DNA of 45,648 bases from assembly GCA_002692205.1 (NCBI GenBank), contig NZJM01000050.1, forward strand, positions 1 to 45,648, written 5' to 3'. Below the pieces are notes generated by a model that did no database searches, had not been told where the DNA came from, and worked only from the letters and a program-made list of their open reading frames with translations. This document shows positions 1-10,003 of this stretch, piece after piece (the stretch's first letter is position 1; every line of letters starts with the position of its first letter). The stretch comes from Legionellales bacterium (GTDB taxonomy: Bacteria > Pseudomonadota > Gammaproteobacteria > Eutrophobiales > Eutrophobiaceae). A program made the translations under genes and the position numbers.

Positions 1-381
1 CTTATCATTTGCCACCCAATCTTCTAGGTATTTTTCAATTAAATGAAAATCCTCACCCTTGTGTTCTGTAAAAGTCACATACTGGTTATCTTTGCCAATT
101 TTAAAAAGCGTATTCACTAAAATAAAATACGCTGTTGCTAATTGGCGCCGTTTTTCAATTTCTCTGCCACCGCGAACATCTAAATTCATTAAACAAATGG
201 GGTCTTGGTATTTTGTTCTACCAAGCGATAAATTACCATCATCATGTTCTCTTAGAGTAACTGCGACATGACTGGTATCTGTTTGCATAACATCACCAAA
301 GATTTTTAAAACAGAGGAAATAAATTTTTCTTTTATCTCTGGGGAAACTTTTCTGTTAATTTCAAATTGCAGGTGGGGCAT
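1..381 (-). CDS. Tautomerase-superfamily (MIF/CHMI-like) protein, partial at window edge
   Basis: This ORF was too edge-bound for the ORF track. Reading the minus strand from the ATG at 381 gives 127 codons without a stop up to base 1, so the C-terminus lies outside the window. The protein begins MPHLQFEIN; a Pro immediately after the initiator Met is the catalytic base of tautomerase-superfamily enzymes (4-OT, CHMI, MIF). The segment HVAVTLRE followed by a NLDVRGGR stretch fits the beta-alpha-beta repeat of the roughly 115-130 residue members. It lies 17 bp downstream of cysE on the same strand and probably shares its transcript. The substrate cannot be told from sequence. The family call is fairly sure; MIF-like versus CHMI-like is open. 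Confidence 0.7.
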   Translation of the reverse strand, partial: MPHLQFEINRKVSPEIKEKFISSVLKIFGDVMQTDTSHVAVTLREHDDGNLSLGRTKYQDPICLMNLDVRGGREIEKRRQLATAYFILVNTLFKIGKDNQYVTFTEHKGEDFHLIEKYLEDWVANDK

Positions 382-398
382 TGGATAAATCCAAAAAA

Positions 399-1088
399 TT
401 AATCTTTATTTTTTTTCTTAATATTTTCTAATTCACTGTCAACTTTGTGCATATGGTCAAGTATCGAATTTAATGCATTCTGAATTGGGTCCGGCATATC
501 CTTACTTTCAGCATAAGCATCAAAGCCGATTTTTTTAGCCATCGCCTCTCGCTGTTCGTTTTTCTCAGGTGAATCTTTTTGCATAACAACATGACCCGGT
601 ACGCCAACAACCGTGGCATTGGGCGGGATATCTTTTACAACAACCGCATTACAACCAATCCTTGCGCCATCAGAGATGACAATGGGTCCTAGTATTTTTG
701 CACCAGCACCGATAACAACATCGTCCTTAATCGTAGGGTGACGTTTACCTTTATCCCAGGTGGTTCCACCAAGCGTGACTCCATGGTACATGGATACATC
801 ATCACCTATCTCAGAGGTCTCACCAATGACAATACCCATCCCATGATCAATGAAGAAGCGCCTGCCGATGGTTGCCCCCGGATGTATTTCAATACCAGTC
901 ATGAAGCGTGCGATATGCGCCATCAGTCGAGCAATTAAATGAAGCTTTCTACTCCACAGCCAATGATTAAAGCGATGAAAAACGATAGCCTGAAAGCCGG
1001 GGCAGGTAAAAATGGTCTCCGCAACAGAGCGGGCGGCTGGGTCGCGTTCAAAAACAACATCAATTTCTTCTTTTATTGTATTAAACAT
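399..1088 (-). CDS. cysE: Serine O-acetyltransferase
   Basis: CysE transfers acetyl from acetyl-CoA to L-serine, giving O-acetylserine for cysteine synthesis in the cytoplasm. The 229-aa protein has an alpha-helical N-terminal part and then a left-handed beta-helix of hexapeptide repeats from about residue 65. Hallmarks are [11 protein letters not shown], the active-site segment [10 protein letters not shown], and YHGVTLGGT. It is of the shorter EpsC-like type rather than the roughly 270-aa enteric form. The C-terminal tail after about residue 180 is charged and helical (ending KKKNKD) and lacks an obvious enteric-like tail. It starts 2 bp after the valS stop, so it is probably translated from the pepA-holC-valS-cysE message. 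Confidence 0.93.
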   Translation of the reverse strand: MFNTIKEEIDVVFERDPAARSVAETIFTCPGFQAIVFHRFNHWLWSRKLHLIARLMAHIARFMTGIEIHPGATIGRRFFIDHGMGIVIGETSEIGDDVSMYHGVTLGGTTWDKGKRHPTIKDDVVIGAGAKILGPIVISDGARIGCNAVVVKDIPPNATVVGVPGHVVMQKDSPEKNEQREAMAKKIGFDAYAESKDMPDPIQNALNSILDHMHKVDSELENIKKKNKD

Positions 1089-1090
1089 AA

Positions 1091-3862
1091 TTAGGGCAAT
1101 AGCTTTGAAATTGATTCAAGCTGTTCCTGGTAAGTTTCAATATCACTTAGTGTATCAGTTAAGCGTTGTTTTGCACCATCAACGACATCTTTGGGAGCAC
1201 GTTCGACAAAGCTTTTATTTTCTAGTTTGGTAGATAATTGCATTTTTTCTTTTTCAAGGTTATCTATTATTTTACTAATTCGGTTATGTTCATCTTGTGG
1301 ATTAATAAGATCAGCAAGTGGCACCAGCATTGTCATTTCTCCAGCTAAAGCCAAAGCCGCATCACTTACTTCATCTTCTGTGGGCACTATTTTTTCAATT
1401 TTACCAAGCATTTTAATTAGTAATTCATTTTTGTTGAGCCATCCTAATTCTTTTTTGGAGCCGCCTTTGGTTGAGACAGTTAATTCTTTACCCGGCGGGA
1501 TATCTCTCTCAGAACGAATTCGCCTGATACCCATAACAAATGATTTTATCCACTCAATTTCTTCATCGGCTTTTTTATCTCTCTCAAATTCATCCTTACT
1601 AGGATAGGATTCCAACATGATAGTTTCACTATTTTTATTTAATATAGGCGCTACCCTGTGCCATAATTCTTCGGTGATAAAGGGCATAAAGGGATGTAAG
1701 CCACGGAGTAATGCATCTAGGATGTATACTAATGTATACAGTGTTCCTCTTTTTTCTTCCTCAGATTTCGCTTTATCATTTAGAGTAGATTTTGAAAATT
1801 CGAGATACCAATCACAATATTCATTCCAGACAAACTCATATAAAGCTTGTGAAGCAAGATCAAATCGATATGTTTTGATACCTTCCTGTGTCGCATTTAA
1901 TGTTGTTGATAATTGACTTGTTATCCAACGTTCAGTTAAGCCAAATGTTTTTTTATCATTATTGATATCGATCTTTTGCGATTCTATGTTCATTAATACA
2001 AATCTTGTGGCATTCCAAATCTTGTTACAAAAATTTCTGTAGCCATCAATGCGCCCAATATCAAATCGTATATCCCTTCCCTGTGTCGCCAGCGATGCAA
2101 ATGTGATTCTTAATGAATCTGTGCCATACGCATTAATACCATCTGGGAAATGTTGACGAGTCGACTTTTCAATTTTTTTCGCTAACTGAGGTTGCATCAG
2201 CCCCGTCGTACGCTTTCTAACCAAATCTTCAAGTTCAATACCATCAATTAAATCTAGTGGGTCAAGCACATTACCCTTTGATTTAGACATTTTTTGTCCG
2301 TCAGAATCACGAACAAGACCATGGATATAGACTTCTTTAAAGGGCGGTTCTCCGGTAAATTTTAATCCCATCATAATCATACGAGCTACCCAAAAAAATA
2401 TAATATCGAAACCTGTCACAAGTACATTAGTTGGGTAGAATTTTTCAAGACGCTCAGTTTTTTTAGGCCAACCTAAAGTAGAAAAAGGCCAGAGTGATGA
2501 TGAGAACCAAGTGTCTAAAACATCTTCATCCTGTTTTAATTTTTTATCTCCCAGATTATTTTTCTCTCTAATTTCTTTTTCGTTATGCCCAACAAAAATA
2601 TTCCCATCGTCATCATACCAGGCAGGAATACGATGACCCCACCATAGCTGACGGCTAACGCACCAATCTTCTATATTTCGCATCCATTCGAAATACGTCT
2701 TTTCCCAGTTCTTCGGAACAAATTTAATCAGTCCATTTTCTACGGCTTTAATTGCTGGTTCTGCTAACGGCTTTACTTTGACATACCATTGGTCTGTTAA
2801 ATAGGGCTCAACAATTGCATTTGAACGGTCACCTCTTGGAATCATAAGTTTATGATCTTCGACTTTCTCCAATAGCTTTTTATTTTCTAGATCAGCAATA
2901 ATTTTTTTTCTGGCATCGAAGCGGTCCAGTCCTTGATATTGTTTTGGCGCTGCATTATTAATAATCGCATCAGCGGTGAAGATATTTATTTTCTCGAGAT
3001 TGTGTCTTTCACCAACTTCGTAGTCGTTAAAATCATGTGCCGGTGTTATTTTTACGCAACCACTTCCAAATTCTGGGTCAACGTACTCGTCAGCGATAAT
3101 AGGAATTAGTCTATCTGTAAGCGGTAGTGATACTTTTTTCCCAATGAGTTTGCTATATCGATCATCATCGGGGTGTACAGCTACCGCAGTATCACCCAGC
3201 ATGGTCTCCGGTCTAGTTGTTGCAACAACAAGGTGCTCGATATCTTTTACTGATTCGGCAAGCGGATATCGCATATGCCAGAGATGGCCGTTTTCTTCTT
3301 CTGAAATAACCTCTAAATCTGAAATAGCGGTGTGGAGTACAGGATCCCAATTCACTAATCTCTTACCTCGATAGATGAGGCCTTTGTCATAGAGTTGCAC
3401 GAACACTTCTCTTACCGCATCCGATAAACCTTCATCCATAGTAAAGCGCTCATTCGCCCAATCCATTGACGTGCCAAGACGACGGGATTGATTACTAATT
3501 GTATTTCCCGAGGCTTCCTTCCACTTCCAAACTTCATCAATAAATTTTTCTCGACCAAGATCGTGTCTCGATACTTTTCTCTGTTGAAGTTGACGCTCGA
3601 CCACCATCTGTGTTGCGATACCAGCGTGGTCAGTTCCGCATTGCCATAAAACATCATTGTTATTCATACGATGATATCGAATGAGTATATCCATTAGTGT
3701 CTGTTGAAATGCATGGCCCATATGCAAGCTACCAGTTACATTTGGTGGAGGTAGCATAATGCAGTAAGACGAACCTTGCCCTTTTGGAGAAAAGTAATTA
3801 TTTTTTTCCCAATGATTATACCAATCTAGTTCGATTGATTTAGGGTTGTATGATTTATCCAT
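1091..3862 (-). CDS. valS: Valyl-tRNA synthetase
   Basis: This class I aminoacyl-tRNA synthetase charges tRNA-Val. The 923-aa length is close to the bacterial norm of about 880-950. The HIGH-type signature is HMGH at residues 47-50 ([13 protein letters not shown]), followed by [14 protein letters not shown] long CP1 editing domain occupies about residues 190-350, with [14 protein letters not shown] at its start. The KMSKS signature is at residues 524-528, followed by the anticodon-binding domain. The C-terminus carries the charged coiled-coil arm typical of ValRS. The gene sits between holC (16-bp gap) and cysE, matching the pepA-holC-valS order known from enteric bacteria. All key motifs are intact. 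Confidence 0.98.
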   Translation of the reverse strand: MDKSYNPKSIELDWYNHWEKNNYFSPKGQGSSYCIMLPPPNVTGSLHMGHAFQQTLMDILIRYHRMNNNDVLWQCGTDHAGIATQMVVERQLQQRKVSRHDLGREKFIDEVWKWKEASGNTISNQSRRLGTSMDWANERFTMDEGLSDAVREVFVQLYDKGLIYRGKRLVNWDPVLHTAISDLEVISEEENGHLWHMRYPLAESVKDIEHLVVATTRPETMLGDTAVAVHPDDDRYSKLIGKKVSLPLTDRLIPIIADEYVDPEFGSGCVKITPAHDFNDYEVGERHNLEKINIFTADAIINNAAPKQYQGLDRFDARKKIIADLENKKLLEKVEDHKLMIPRGDRSNAIVEPYLTDQWYVKVKPLAEPAIKAVENGLIKFVPKNWEKTYFEWMRNIEDWCVSRQLWWGHRIPAWYDDDGNIFVGHNEKEIREKNNLGDKKLKQDEDVLDTWFSSSLWPFSTLGWPKKTERLEKFYPTNVLVTGFDIIFFWVARMIMMGLKFTGEPPFKEVYIHGLVRDSDGQKMSKSKGNVLDPLDLIDGIELEDLVRKRTTGLMQPQLAKKIEKSTRQHFPDGINAYGTDSLRITFASLATQGRDIRFDIGRIDGYRNFCNKIWNATRFVLMNIESQKIDINNDKKTFGLTERWITSQLSTTLNATQEGIKTYRFDLASQALYEFVWNEYCDWYLEFSKSTLNDKAKSEEEKRGTLYTLVYILDALLRGLHPFMPFITEELWHRVAPILNKNSETIMLESYPSKDEFERDKKADEEIEWIKSFVMGIRRIRSERDIPPGKELTVSTKGGSKKELGWLNKNELLIKMLGKIEKIVPTEDEVSDAALALAGEMTMLVPLADLINPQDEHNRISKIIDNLEKEKMQLSTKLENKSFVERAPKDVVDGAKQRLTDTLSDIETYQEQLESISKLLP

Positions 3863-3878
3863 TAAAAAATAATTTTAC

Positions 3879-4325
3879 TTAGATTGGTAAATTTTCTTTT
3901 AGGCTATCAATTTTATGATTATGAATTTCATAATTATCTTTTTTGTAAAGCCTATAGCGTTCTCTCGCAATTTCTTTTTTGTTTTCACTATTCTCTACTA
4001 TTTCAATAACACGACTAAATTTATCTGCAAACTCAGGGATATTTCCGTCAAGGTTTATCAAAACTTGACGATGGTCAGGAAACAGATCACCAAATCCAAT
4101 TGTAACAGGTGCCTCATTATTTTCGCTTGCATCATACACTTCATGAGGAATAAAACTTACATCACGAAATGTCCACAATAAGTCATCTAGTTTTTTCGTT
4201 GCATCCTCTGAATTTGTATGAATGTATACATTGTTGCCAGCTGTATGTGCCTTTGAGGCCACAATGCATGCGAACCTTTCCATGCCTGATTCACTTGATA
4301 ATAGATAAAAATCAACTCGAGGCAT
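3879..4325 (-). CDS. holC: DNA polymerase III chi subunit
   Basis: HolC (chi) binds psi in the clamp-loader complex and contacts SSB on the lagging strand. The 148-aa protein starts MPRVDFYLL and shows the family pattern: a basic helix region, the LWTFRD segment, then FIPHE and a DLFPDHRQVLINL block, all typical of chi. Length matches the E. coli protein. It lies 13 bp downstream of pepA and 16 bp upstream of valS on the same strand, the classical gammaproteobacterial order. No strong Shine-Dalgarno is visible, so it may be translationally coupled to pepA. Confidence 0.93.
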   Translation of the reverse strand: MPRVDFYLLSSESGMERFACIVASKAHTAGNNVYIHTNSEDATKKLDDLLWTFRDVSFIPHEVYDASENNEAPVTIGFGDLFPDHRQVLINLDGNIPEFADKFSRVIEIVENSENKKEIARERYRLYKKDNYEIHNHKIDSLKENLPI

Positions 4326-4338
4326 TTTGAATTAAAGA

Positions 4339-5829
4339 TTATTTAATTTTACTAAAAATATATTGCATCAATAGAGAAACAGGCCGCCCTGTCGCACCCT
4401 TTCTGCTACCAGATAGCCAGGCCGTTCCAGCAATATCCAGATGCGCCCATTGAAGTTTTTCAGCAAATCGCGAGAGAAAACATGCGGCCGTTATTGTTCC
4501 AGCATCTCTACCACCTATATTTGCAATATCCGCAAAAGGACTATTTAACTGTTGCTGGTATTCATCCCATAGCGGTAATTGCCATGCACGATCACCCGAA
4601 TCTTCGCCGGCATTGATTAATTCTCTTGCTAAGGGGTTATGGTTACTAAGTAAACCTGTTGCATGTTTACCCAAGGCGACAACACAAGCACCTGTAAGTG
4701 TTGCTATATCAATAACAACATCGGGATTATATTTTTTACTGTAGGTAATCGCATCACAAAGTATCAAGCGGCCTTCAGCATCTGTATTTAGAACCTCTAC
4801 TGTTTGACCAGACATACTTGTAAAAATGTCACCAGGTTTTGTCGCATCACCACTTGGCATATTTTCAGTTGCTGGGATTATACCAATGACATTTATTGAA
4901 AGATTTAACTCGGCGACTGCAGACATAGTGCCTAAAACCGAAGCCGCACCACACATATCATATTTCATCTCATCCATAGCTGGAGATGGTTTTATTGAAA
5001 TCCCTCCCGTATCAAAGGTCACCCCTTTGCCTATAATAACAATTGGTTTTTGTGTTTTTTTCGAAGCTTTATATTCAAGTGTTATTAATTTAGCTGGCGC
5101 TGTAGATCCTTGTGATACAGATAGCAAAGAGCCCATACCAAGTTTTTCCATATCCGATTCTTCTAAAATATTAACACTAAGCGAATTGTAATTTTTTGCT
5201 AATTTAATTGCTTGTTGCGCTAAGTAAGTTGGCGTACAAATATTAGATGGATAATTTCCGAGATCGCGAGCAAGCTTCACACCATTTGCAACAGCTGACC
5301 CTTGTTTCATTGATGTTTCACATTTTGATAGTTCACGACGTGTTGGTACTGTGTACGTAATTTTACGCAACAGTCTTCTTGGTTTTTTATTTTTACTTTT
5401 TAATTCATTAAATTGATATAGAGTATGTTCTGCAATTTCTACAGCTTGCTTTATTTTCCAGCTATAGTCTCTATTTTTTATATTCAACTCACTTAGATAA
5501 TTTATTCCTTCCAGTGCCCCTGTGTTGTTTAAAACAGAGATGCTATCTTTTATTATTTGACGATAAGCCCCATCATTAATTTCTCTTTCTTTCCCACAGC
5601 CAATTAGTAGTACTCGATCTGCCATCACTCCCGGAACATTATGAAGTAGCAAATGCTGACCTTTATCACCATCCATATCGCCACGTCGAATTAAAGTAGA
5701 AATATATTGTTTACTCGCCTTATCAATAGCCTTTGCCGGGTTGGAGAGGCGTCTTGATGAAAATATACCAACGATCACGCATGCAGTTCGTTGTTTCTCT
5801 GGGCTTCCACTTTTTATATTGAAATCCAT
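4339..5829 (-). CDS. pepA: Cytosol (leucyl) aminopeptidase
   Basis: PepA is a two-metal M17 leucyl aminopeptidase that removes N-terminal residues from peptides; in E. coli it also binds DNA in Xer recombination and carAB control. The 496-aa length is normal. The catalytic domain carries IGKGVTFDTGGISIKP (metal and catalytic Lys region), YDMCGAASVLG and the signature NTDAEGRLIL. The N-terminal macrodomain-like half is more divergent. It is the first gene of the minus-strand pepA-holC-valS-cysE run and is divergent from lptF, as in E. coli. Transcription should start in the AT-rich gap at 5830-6053, where a perfect inverted repeat is seen. DNA-binding activity here is only a possibility. Confidence 0.97.
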   Translation of the reverse strand: MDFNIKSGSPEKQRTACVIVGIFSSRRLSNPAKAIDKASKQYISTLIRRGDMDGDKGQHLLLHNVPGVMADRVLLIGCGKEREINDGAYRQIIKDSISVLNNTGALEGINYLSELNIKNRDYSWKIKQAVEIAEHTLYQFNELKSKNKKPRRLLRKITYTVPTRRELSKCETSMKQGSAVANGVKLARDLGNYPSNICTPTYLAQQAIKLAKNYNSLSVNILEESDMEKLGMGSLLSVSQGSTAPAKLITLEYKASKKTQKPIVIIGKGVTFDTGGISIKPSPAMDEMKYDMCGAASVLGTMSAVAELNLSINVIGIIPATENMPSGDATKPGDIFTSMSGQTVEVLNTDAEGRLILCDAITYSKKYNPDVVIDIATLTGACVVALGKHATGLLSNHNPLARELINAGEDSGDRAWQLPLWDEYQQQLNSPFADIANIGGRDAGTITAACFLSRFAEKLQWAHLDIAGTAWLSGSRKGATGRPVSLLMQYIFSKIK

Positions 5830-6053
5830 ATGAGCTCCATAAATTAAATTATAATATGTAAGTAATTGTTATTTAAAGAATAAATCATTTTATTATTTAA
5901 ATGATTTATTCTGCATTTCATTATCATTAATGTCATAATTCGCATATATTTTGTTAAAAATCATAAAAAAATGATAAAAAAATATATTTAGACAAGTTTA
6001 TTCATTTATCCGCGATGAAGCAAAGTTAGATTAACAAAAAATCGGTCGATCAC
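5830..6053. promoter_or_regulatory. Divergent pepA/lptF intergenic regulatory region
   Basis: This 224-bp gap is very AT-rich and must hold the promoters for both the minus-strand pepA operon and the plus-strand lptFG operon. A plausible but weak plus-strand promoter is TTGTTA at 5951 with GATAAA about 16 bp later. A small ATCAT/ATGAT repeat lies at about 5960-5975, and the strong inverted repeat is listed separately. No ORF is supported. Promoter assignment by eye is unreliable at this base composition. Confidence 0.4.
5877..5912. repeat. Perfect 14-bp inverted repeat upstream of pepA
   Basis: AGAATAAATCATTT at 5877-5890 is repeated as its exact reverse complement at 5899-5912, separated by 8 bases. 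It lies about 50 bp upstream of the pepA ATG and about 140 bp upstream of lptF. It could be a dimeric-regulator operator or a stem-loop in a 5' leader. The stem is A/T-dominated and lacks a flanking T-run, so a strong intrinsic terminator is unlikely. No regulator can be named from the sequence. Confidence 0.6.
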
Positions 6054-7124
6054 TTGATTATTAGAAATTACATTCACAAAGAGATATTGCAAAAATTAGT
6101 ATGGATAGTGGGTTTACTGGTTTTAATTTTTGCTAGCAACAAGTTTGTTGGTTTTTTATCAGATGCTGCCGAGGGCAATCTTCCAGCAGATATGGTGTTT
6201 ATGATGTTAGGATTTAAGCTTTTAGCATCACTTCCAAAAATTCTTCCCATAGCAATTCTTATGTCTACATTATTGGTATTTACGCGCATGGCGAATGAAC
6301 GGGAACTCATAATTTTGGAAGGTTCTGGAGTCAGCAAGTTAATGCAGTTGAAAATTGTTGCACAGTTTTCATTTATTTTTTGTTTATTTGCCGCATTAGT
6401 GACTATGTATGCTGCTCCTTGGGCAGAACAAAAAATTCACAATCTCAAGGAAAGAGCAAAGGAGGAATCCGATATTTCTGGGATTCGGCCCGGTCAATTT
6501 AAAGAATTTAGTCAGGGCGATAGAGTTGTCTATGTACAAAATTTTGTACCACAAAAATCTTTGATGGAAGATGTTTTCTTGCAAGTAAAGGAAGATGAGA
6601 ATCTGGGCGTTTTAGCTTCTGATAATGCGCGATTTGAATTTGACCGAGAAACAGGCAACAAATATATCATATTTAATAATGGTAAAAGATATGTTGGTAA
6701 GCCCGGGTCACTAAATTATGAAATTACGGAATATGAAAAGTACGCTATTTTAATTGATAACATAGAAAGAAAATCTGAAGGCATAAAAACTGCTGCATTA
6801 AAAACTAATGAAATAATCAGTTCAGGTGATATGTCGCACGTTGCCGAATTTCAGTGGCGAATTTCATTAATTATTATATGTTTATCTTTATCTCTATTTT
6901 CGGTCTTAGTTGTTCAATCTAGTAGTGTTGAAAAAAGGTACACCCCTTTTATTATTGGTATATCTGTTTACCTCATATATAGCAATTTATTGGGCATAGC
7001 TCAAACCTTACTCAGGAGAGAGATTATTCCAGAACTTATAGGTTTATGGAGCGTACATTTAATTTTTTTTACAGTATTACTCATATTATATTATTCACCA
7101 AGGATTCAGCTAAATAAAAAATAA
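6054..7124 (+). CDS. lptF: LPS export system permease LptF
   Basis: LptF pairs with LptG as the transmembrane part of the LptB2FG ABC transporter, which extracts LPS from the inner membrane and feeds it to the LptCA bridge. The 356-aa protein has three N-terminal membrane segments (about residues 12-32, 50-75 and 95-120), a periplasmic beta-jellyroll domain (about 130-260), and three C-terminal segments. The start is TTG at 6054; MIIRNYIHKEI matches the family N-terminus (MIIxRYxxRE) so this is preferred, although no good Shine-Dalgarno is seen. The stop overlaps the lptG start by one base (TAATG), implying coupled translation. Confidence 0.93.
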   Translation: MIIRNYIHKEILQKLVWIVGLLVLIFASNKFVGFLSDAAEGNLPADMVFMMLGFKLLASLPKILPIAILMSTLLVFTRMANERELIILEGSGVSKLMQLKIVAQFSFIFCLFAALVTMYAAPWAEQKIHNLKERAKEESDISGIRPGQFKEFSQGDRVVYVQNFVPQKSLMEDVFLQVKEDENLGVLASDNARFEFDRETGNKYIIFNNGKRYVGKPGSLNYEITEYEKYAILIDNIERKSEGIKTAALKTNEIISSGDMSHVAEFQWRISLIIICLSLSLFSVLVVQSSSVEKRYTPFIIGISVYLIYSNLLGIAQTLLRREIIPELIGLWSVHLIFFTVLLILYYSPRIQLNKK

Positions 7125-8185
7125 TGTTATATGTTCGTTACATAGGTAAGAATGTGATGCTAGCAAGCTTGTCAGCATTAGTTATTTTAACTTTTATTTT
7201 TTCTTTTTTTTCATTAGTTGACCAGCTTGATGCTACGGGCCGTGGCAATTATGGCGTTTTGCAAGCCATACAATATGTCCTGTTAACGGTCCCAAGATTG
7301 AGTTATGAGTTATTTCCAATCGCAACAGTAATTGGCTGTATGGCAGGTCTTGGAATACTCGCTAATAATAATGAGTTAGTTATTTTAAGAACTTCTGGTT
7401 TATCAAAAATGCAACTTGCATATGCATTAGTTAAAATTGGACTAATTTTTATTATCATAAGTATTTTAATTGGAGAAGTAATTGCCCCAATTAGTGAACA
7501 GGCAGCACAACAAAAGCGTTCAGTAGCATTAACGGAGCAGATATCGATGAAAACCAAAAATGGTTTTTGGTCACGCGACGGTAATAGTTATATTAATATA
7601 AGAAAGATTTTACCAAATGAGAAATTAGAAGATATACGCATATATGAGTTTGATAAAGACCGTCAGTTAAGAGGGACTATTCATGCAGAAAGTGCTGACT
7701 TTAATAATGGAAAGTGGCTTCTATATAATATTTTAAGAACTGATATTTCTAAAGATAAAATTACAAAATATAATTATAAGAATGCGGAATGGGAGGCGTT
7801 ATTGAACCCCGAGGTTATTAGTTTGGTAACAATTAAGCCCCATTATTTATCATTACGTGGATTAATTAATTATATTGATCACCTAAACTTGAACAATCAA
7901 GATAGCAGATTATATCTTCAGGCCTTATGGCAGAAGGCACTAAATCCCTTAATGATTTTATTAATGATGGTTCTGGCCGTGTGCGTTGTTAGATGTGACT
8001 CTATAACTGTTGGTTTAGGGCAGAGAGTTTTTGTTGGAGTATTGCTTGGCATCATCTTTCATTTAGCAAATCAAATATCTAGGCATCTCGGTATAGTTTA
8101 TGATATTCCTATATTTATCAGTGTTTCCTCACCAACCATAATAGTTTCGCTTTATGTTATTTATAACCTTAGAAGCGATCATTAA
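7124..8185 (+). CDS. lptG: LPS export system permease LptG
   Basis: LptG is the second membrane subunit of LptB2FG. The 353-aa protein shows the same topology as LptF. N-terminal membrane helices include LSALVILTFIFSFFSLVDQL with the family-typical LVDQLDATGRG following. A periplasmic domain spans about residues 130-265, and C-terminal helices lie at about 270-350, with the NPLMILLMMVLA segment typical of LptG. It overlaps lptF by one base. It ends 8 bp before the converging RDD gene, with no clear terminator hairpin between them. The ATPase lptB is not in this window. Confidence 0.93.
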   Translation: MLYVRYIGKNVMLASLSALVILTFIFSFFSLVDQLDATGRGNYGVLQAIQYVLLTVPRLSYELFPIATVIGCMAGLGILANNNELVILRTSGLSKMQLAYALVKIGLIFIIISILIGEVIAPISEQAAQQKRSVALTEQISMKTKNGFWSRDGNSYINIRKILPNEKLEDIRIYEFDKDRQLRGTIHAESADFNNGKWLLYNILRTDISKDKITKYNYKNAEWEALLNPEVISLVTIKPHYLSLRGLINYIDHLNLNNQDSRLYLQALWQKALNPLMILLMMVLAVCVVRCDSITVGLGQRVFVGVLLGIIFHLANQISRHLGIVYDIPIFISVSSPTIIVSLYVIYNLRSDH

Positions 8186-8193
8186 TTTTATAA

Positions 8194-8631
8194 TTATTTT
8201 TTTATTATTAGTGCAGTTTTAGAAAGATGGTCATGCAGCGCGCTTTTCTTGTGGTCAAATAATGACCATAGAAAACCACTTCCTAATAAAATAATTGATA
8301 GTATTGAGCCAAAGTATCTTCTTGCTGATTGCTGCCAGCTCGGATTTTTGCCTTTTTCGTTTATTATTTTTATATTCCATGTTCGCATTCCTAGTGTTCT
8401 TCCACCAAAACTCCATTGCCATACAAAATATATGTATGCAATTATTAGTAAATATATTTGATACGCAGCATTATCGCTTTCGATAGCAACACCATTGAGC
8501 GGCATTAAAAGAGAAGTAGCAAACATCAATACTGCAAATAAAAGTATGCTGTCATAGAGGATTGCGCCCAATCGGCGCAAAAACGAACAAGGTTTGTAAT
8601 CTTTTTTTCCCAATTTATTTGGATTTATCAA
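8194..8631 (-). CDS. RDD-family membrane protein
   Basis: This 145-aa protein has the RDD-domain arrangement. An N-terminal FLRRLGAILYDSILLFAVLMFATSL carries the Arg and Asp residues that name the family. A second membrane segment is YQIYLLIIAYIYFVWQWSFGGRTLGMRTWNIKI, with the family motif GxTxGMRxWxI. A third hydrophobic stretch lies near residues 105-125. Functions of RDD proteins vary (ion transport is proposed for some) and none can be assigned here. It faces lptG tail to tail and is divergent from pcnB. A similar RDD gene near lptFG/pepA is familiar in other gammaproteobacteria, from memory. Confidence 0.85.
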   Translation of the reverse strand: MINPNKLGKKDYKPCSFLRRLGAILYDSILLFAVLMFATSLLMPLNGVAIESDNAAYQIYLLIIAYIYFVWQWSFGGRTLGMRTWNIKIINEKGKNPSWQQSARRYFGSILSIILLGSGFLWSLFDHKKSALHDHLSKTALIIKK

Positions 8632-8680
8632 TCTTGATATACTAGGATTCTTTCATATTTATTAATTAATACACTATCTA

Positions 8681-10003
8681 ATGACTGAGCTAGAAGAGAA
8701 TAAAAAAATCAGTAGGCTAAAAGTAGCCCCAAAAATAATATCTCGCAGTGATCACATCATATCACGTATGCAAATAAGTGATAGCGCTCTGAAAGTTTTA
8801 TATCGCTTAAAGAATGCAAAATATAAAGCATATCTCGTAGGAGGAGCAGTGCGAGATATTTTATTAGGAATAAAGCCTAAGGATTTTGACGTTGTAACGG
8901 ATGCTGAACCTGAGCAAATAAGAGAACTATTTCGAAACTGTCGTCTAATTGGGAGGCGCTTTAGACTTGCTCATATTCAATTTGGCAAAGAGATTATTGA
9001 GGTATCGACTTTCCGTGCATCGCATCATATATCCGATTCTAATGAGGGACATGAACGAGACGGAAGAATAATAAGAGATAATGTTTATGGAGATATAGAT
9101 GATGATGTTTGGCGACGAGACTTTACAATTAATGCGCTATTTTACAATATAAATGATTTCTCAGTAGTTGATTATGTAGGCGGTATTGAAGATCTTGAAT
9201 TAGGTCAATTAAGATTAATTGGTGATCCAAAAAAACGTTATGTAGAGGACCCTGTTCGTATGTTACGGGCAATTAGATTTATTTCTAAGTTTGATCTAAA
9301 TGTTCATCCCCTGACAGAAAATCCAATCATACAATTTTCGTATCTATTGGAAACTATCCCAACAGCCCGTTTGTATGAAGAAATGTTAAAGTTATTTTTA
9401 AATGGGTTTGCATTTAAGACATATATATCACTAAGAAAATATGATCTTTTCATATACTTGTTCCCACAAACAGAACAAGTGTTAACTCAAAACAAAAAGG
9501 GTTATCCGCATGAATTTATAAAGAATGCTTTAAAAAACACTGATCAGCGCGTAAAACATGGCAAATCTGTTAACCCCGGTTTTTTATTAGCCACAATTTT
9601 ATGGGCGCCCATGAGAATTATGATTGAAGAATACTCCTCAAATGTACACTCTGATATTGAAGCAACAAAATTAGCTGGAGACGCAATAATTTCAAAACAA
9701 ATTTCAAGCATCTCAATACCCAGACGTTTTACACATATGGCTAGAGATATTTGGACATTACAAGCCAGATTAAAACAAACAAAAAGAAAATCATATCGTG
9801 TTCTTATGCATCCCAGATTCAGGGCTGCCTATGATTTATTATTATTACGGGCACAATCAGGCGAACCTTTGAATGACCTAGTGGAGTATTGGACAAAAGA
9901 ACAACTGCAAGAACCGCAAATTGGAAAAAGTAAAATAAAAACAAGGCAGAAGCGAAATAATTCTAATAGAAATACTAAAAATTCCAAAAAGAAGGATTTA
10001 TGA
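8681..10003 (+). CDS. pcnB: Poly(A) polymerase I
   Basis: PcnB adds 3' poly(A) tails that promote RNA decay. The 440-aa protein has the class II nucleotidyltransferase head: YLVGGAVRDILLG at about residues 51-63 and the catalytic carboxylates in KDFDVVTDA just after. RRDFTINALFYN and the VEDPVRMLRAIRF segment follow, as in the tRNA CCA/poly(A) polymerase family. The C-terminal tail is strongly basic (KTRQKRNNSNRNTKNSKKKDL), as in PcnB and unlike CCA-adding enzymes. Placement directly before folK (4-bp ATGA overlap) supports pcnB. It opens the pcnB-folK-kinase-panB-panC run. Confidence 0.95.
   Translation: MTELEENKKISRLKVAPKIISRSDHIISRMQISDSALKVLYRLKNAKYKAYLVGGAVRDILLGIKPKDFDVVTDAEPEQIRELFRNCRLIGRRFRLAHIQFGKEIIEVSTFRASHHISDSNEGHERDGRIIRDNVYGDIDDDVWRRDFTINALFYNINDFSVVDYVGGIEDLELGQLRLIGDPKKRYVEDPVRMLRAIRFISKFDLNVHPLTENPIIQFSYLLETIPTARLYEEMLKLFLNGFAFKTYISLRKYDLFIYLFPQTEQVLTQNKKGYPHEFIKNALKNTDQRVKHGKSVNPGFLLATILWAPMRIMIEEYSSNVHSDIEATKLAGDAIISKQISSISIPRRFTHMARDIWTLQARLKQTKRKSYRVLMHPRFRAAYDLLLLRAQSGEPLNDLVEYWTKEQLQEPQIGKSKIKTRQKRNNSNRNTKNSKKKDL

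Noticed and set aside
1191-1607. 138-aa plus-strand ORF opposite valS
   Set aside because: Antisense shadow of the ValRS C-terminal coiled-coil arm; low-complexity Ser/Leu-rich translation.
8249-8486. Two overlapping plus-strand ORFs opposite the RDD gene
   Set aside because: The minus-strand frame shows the RDD signature. These are shadows with no ribosome site or family match.
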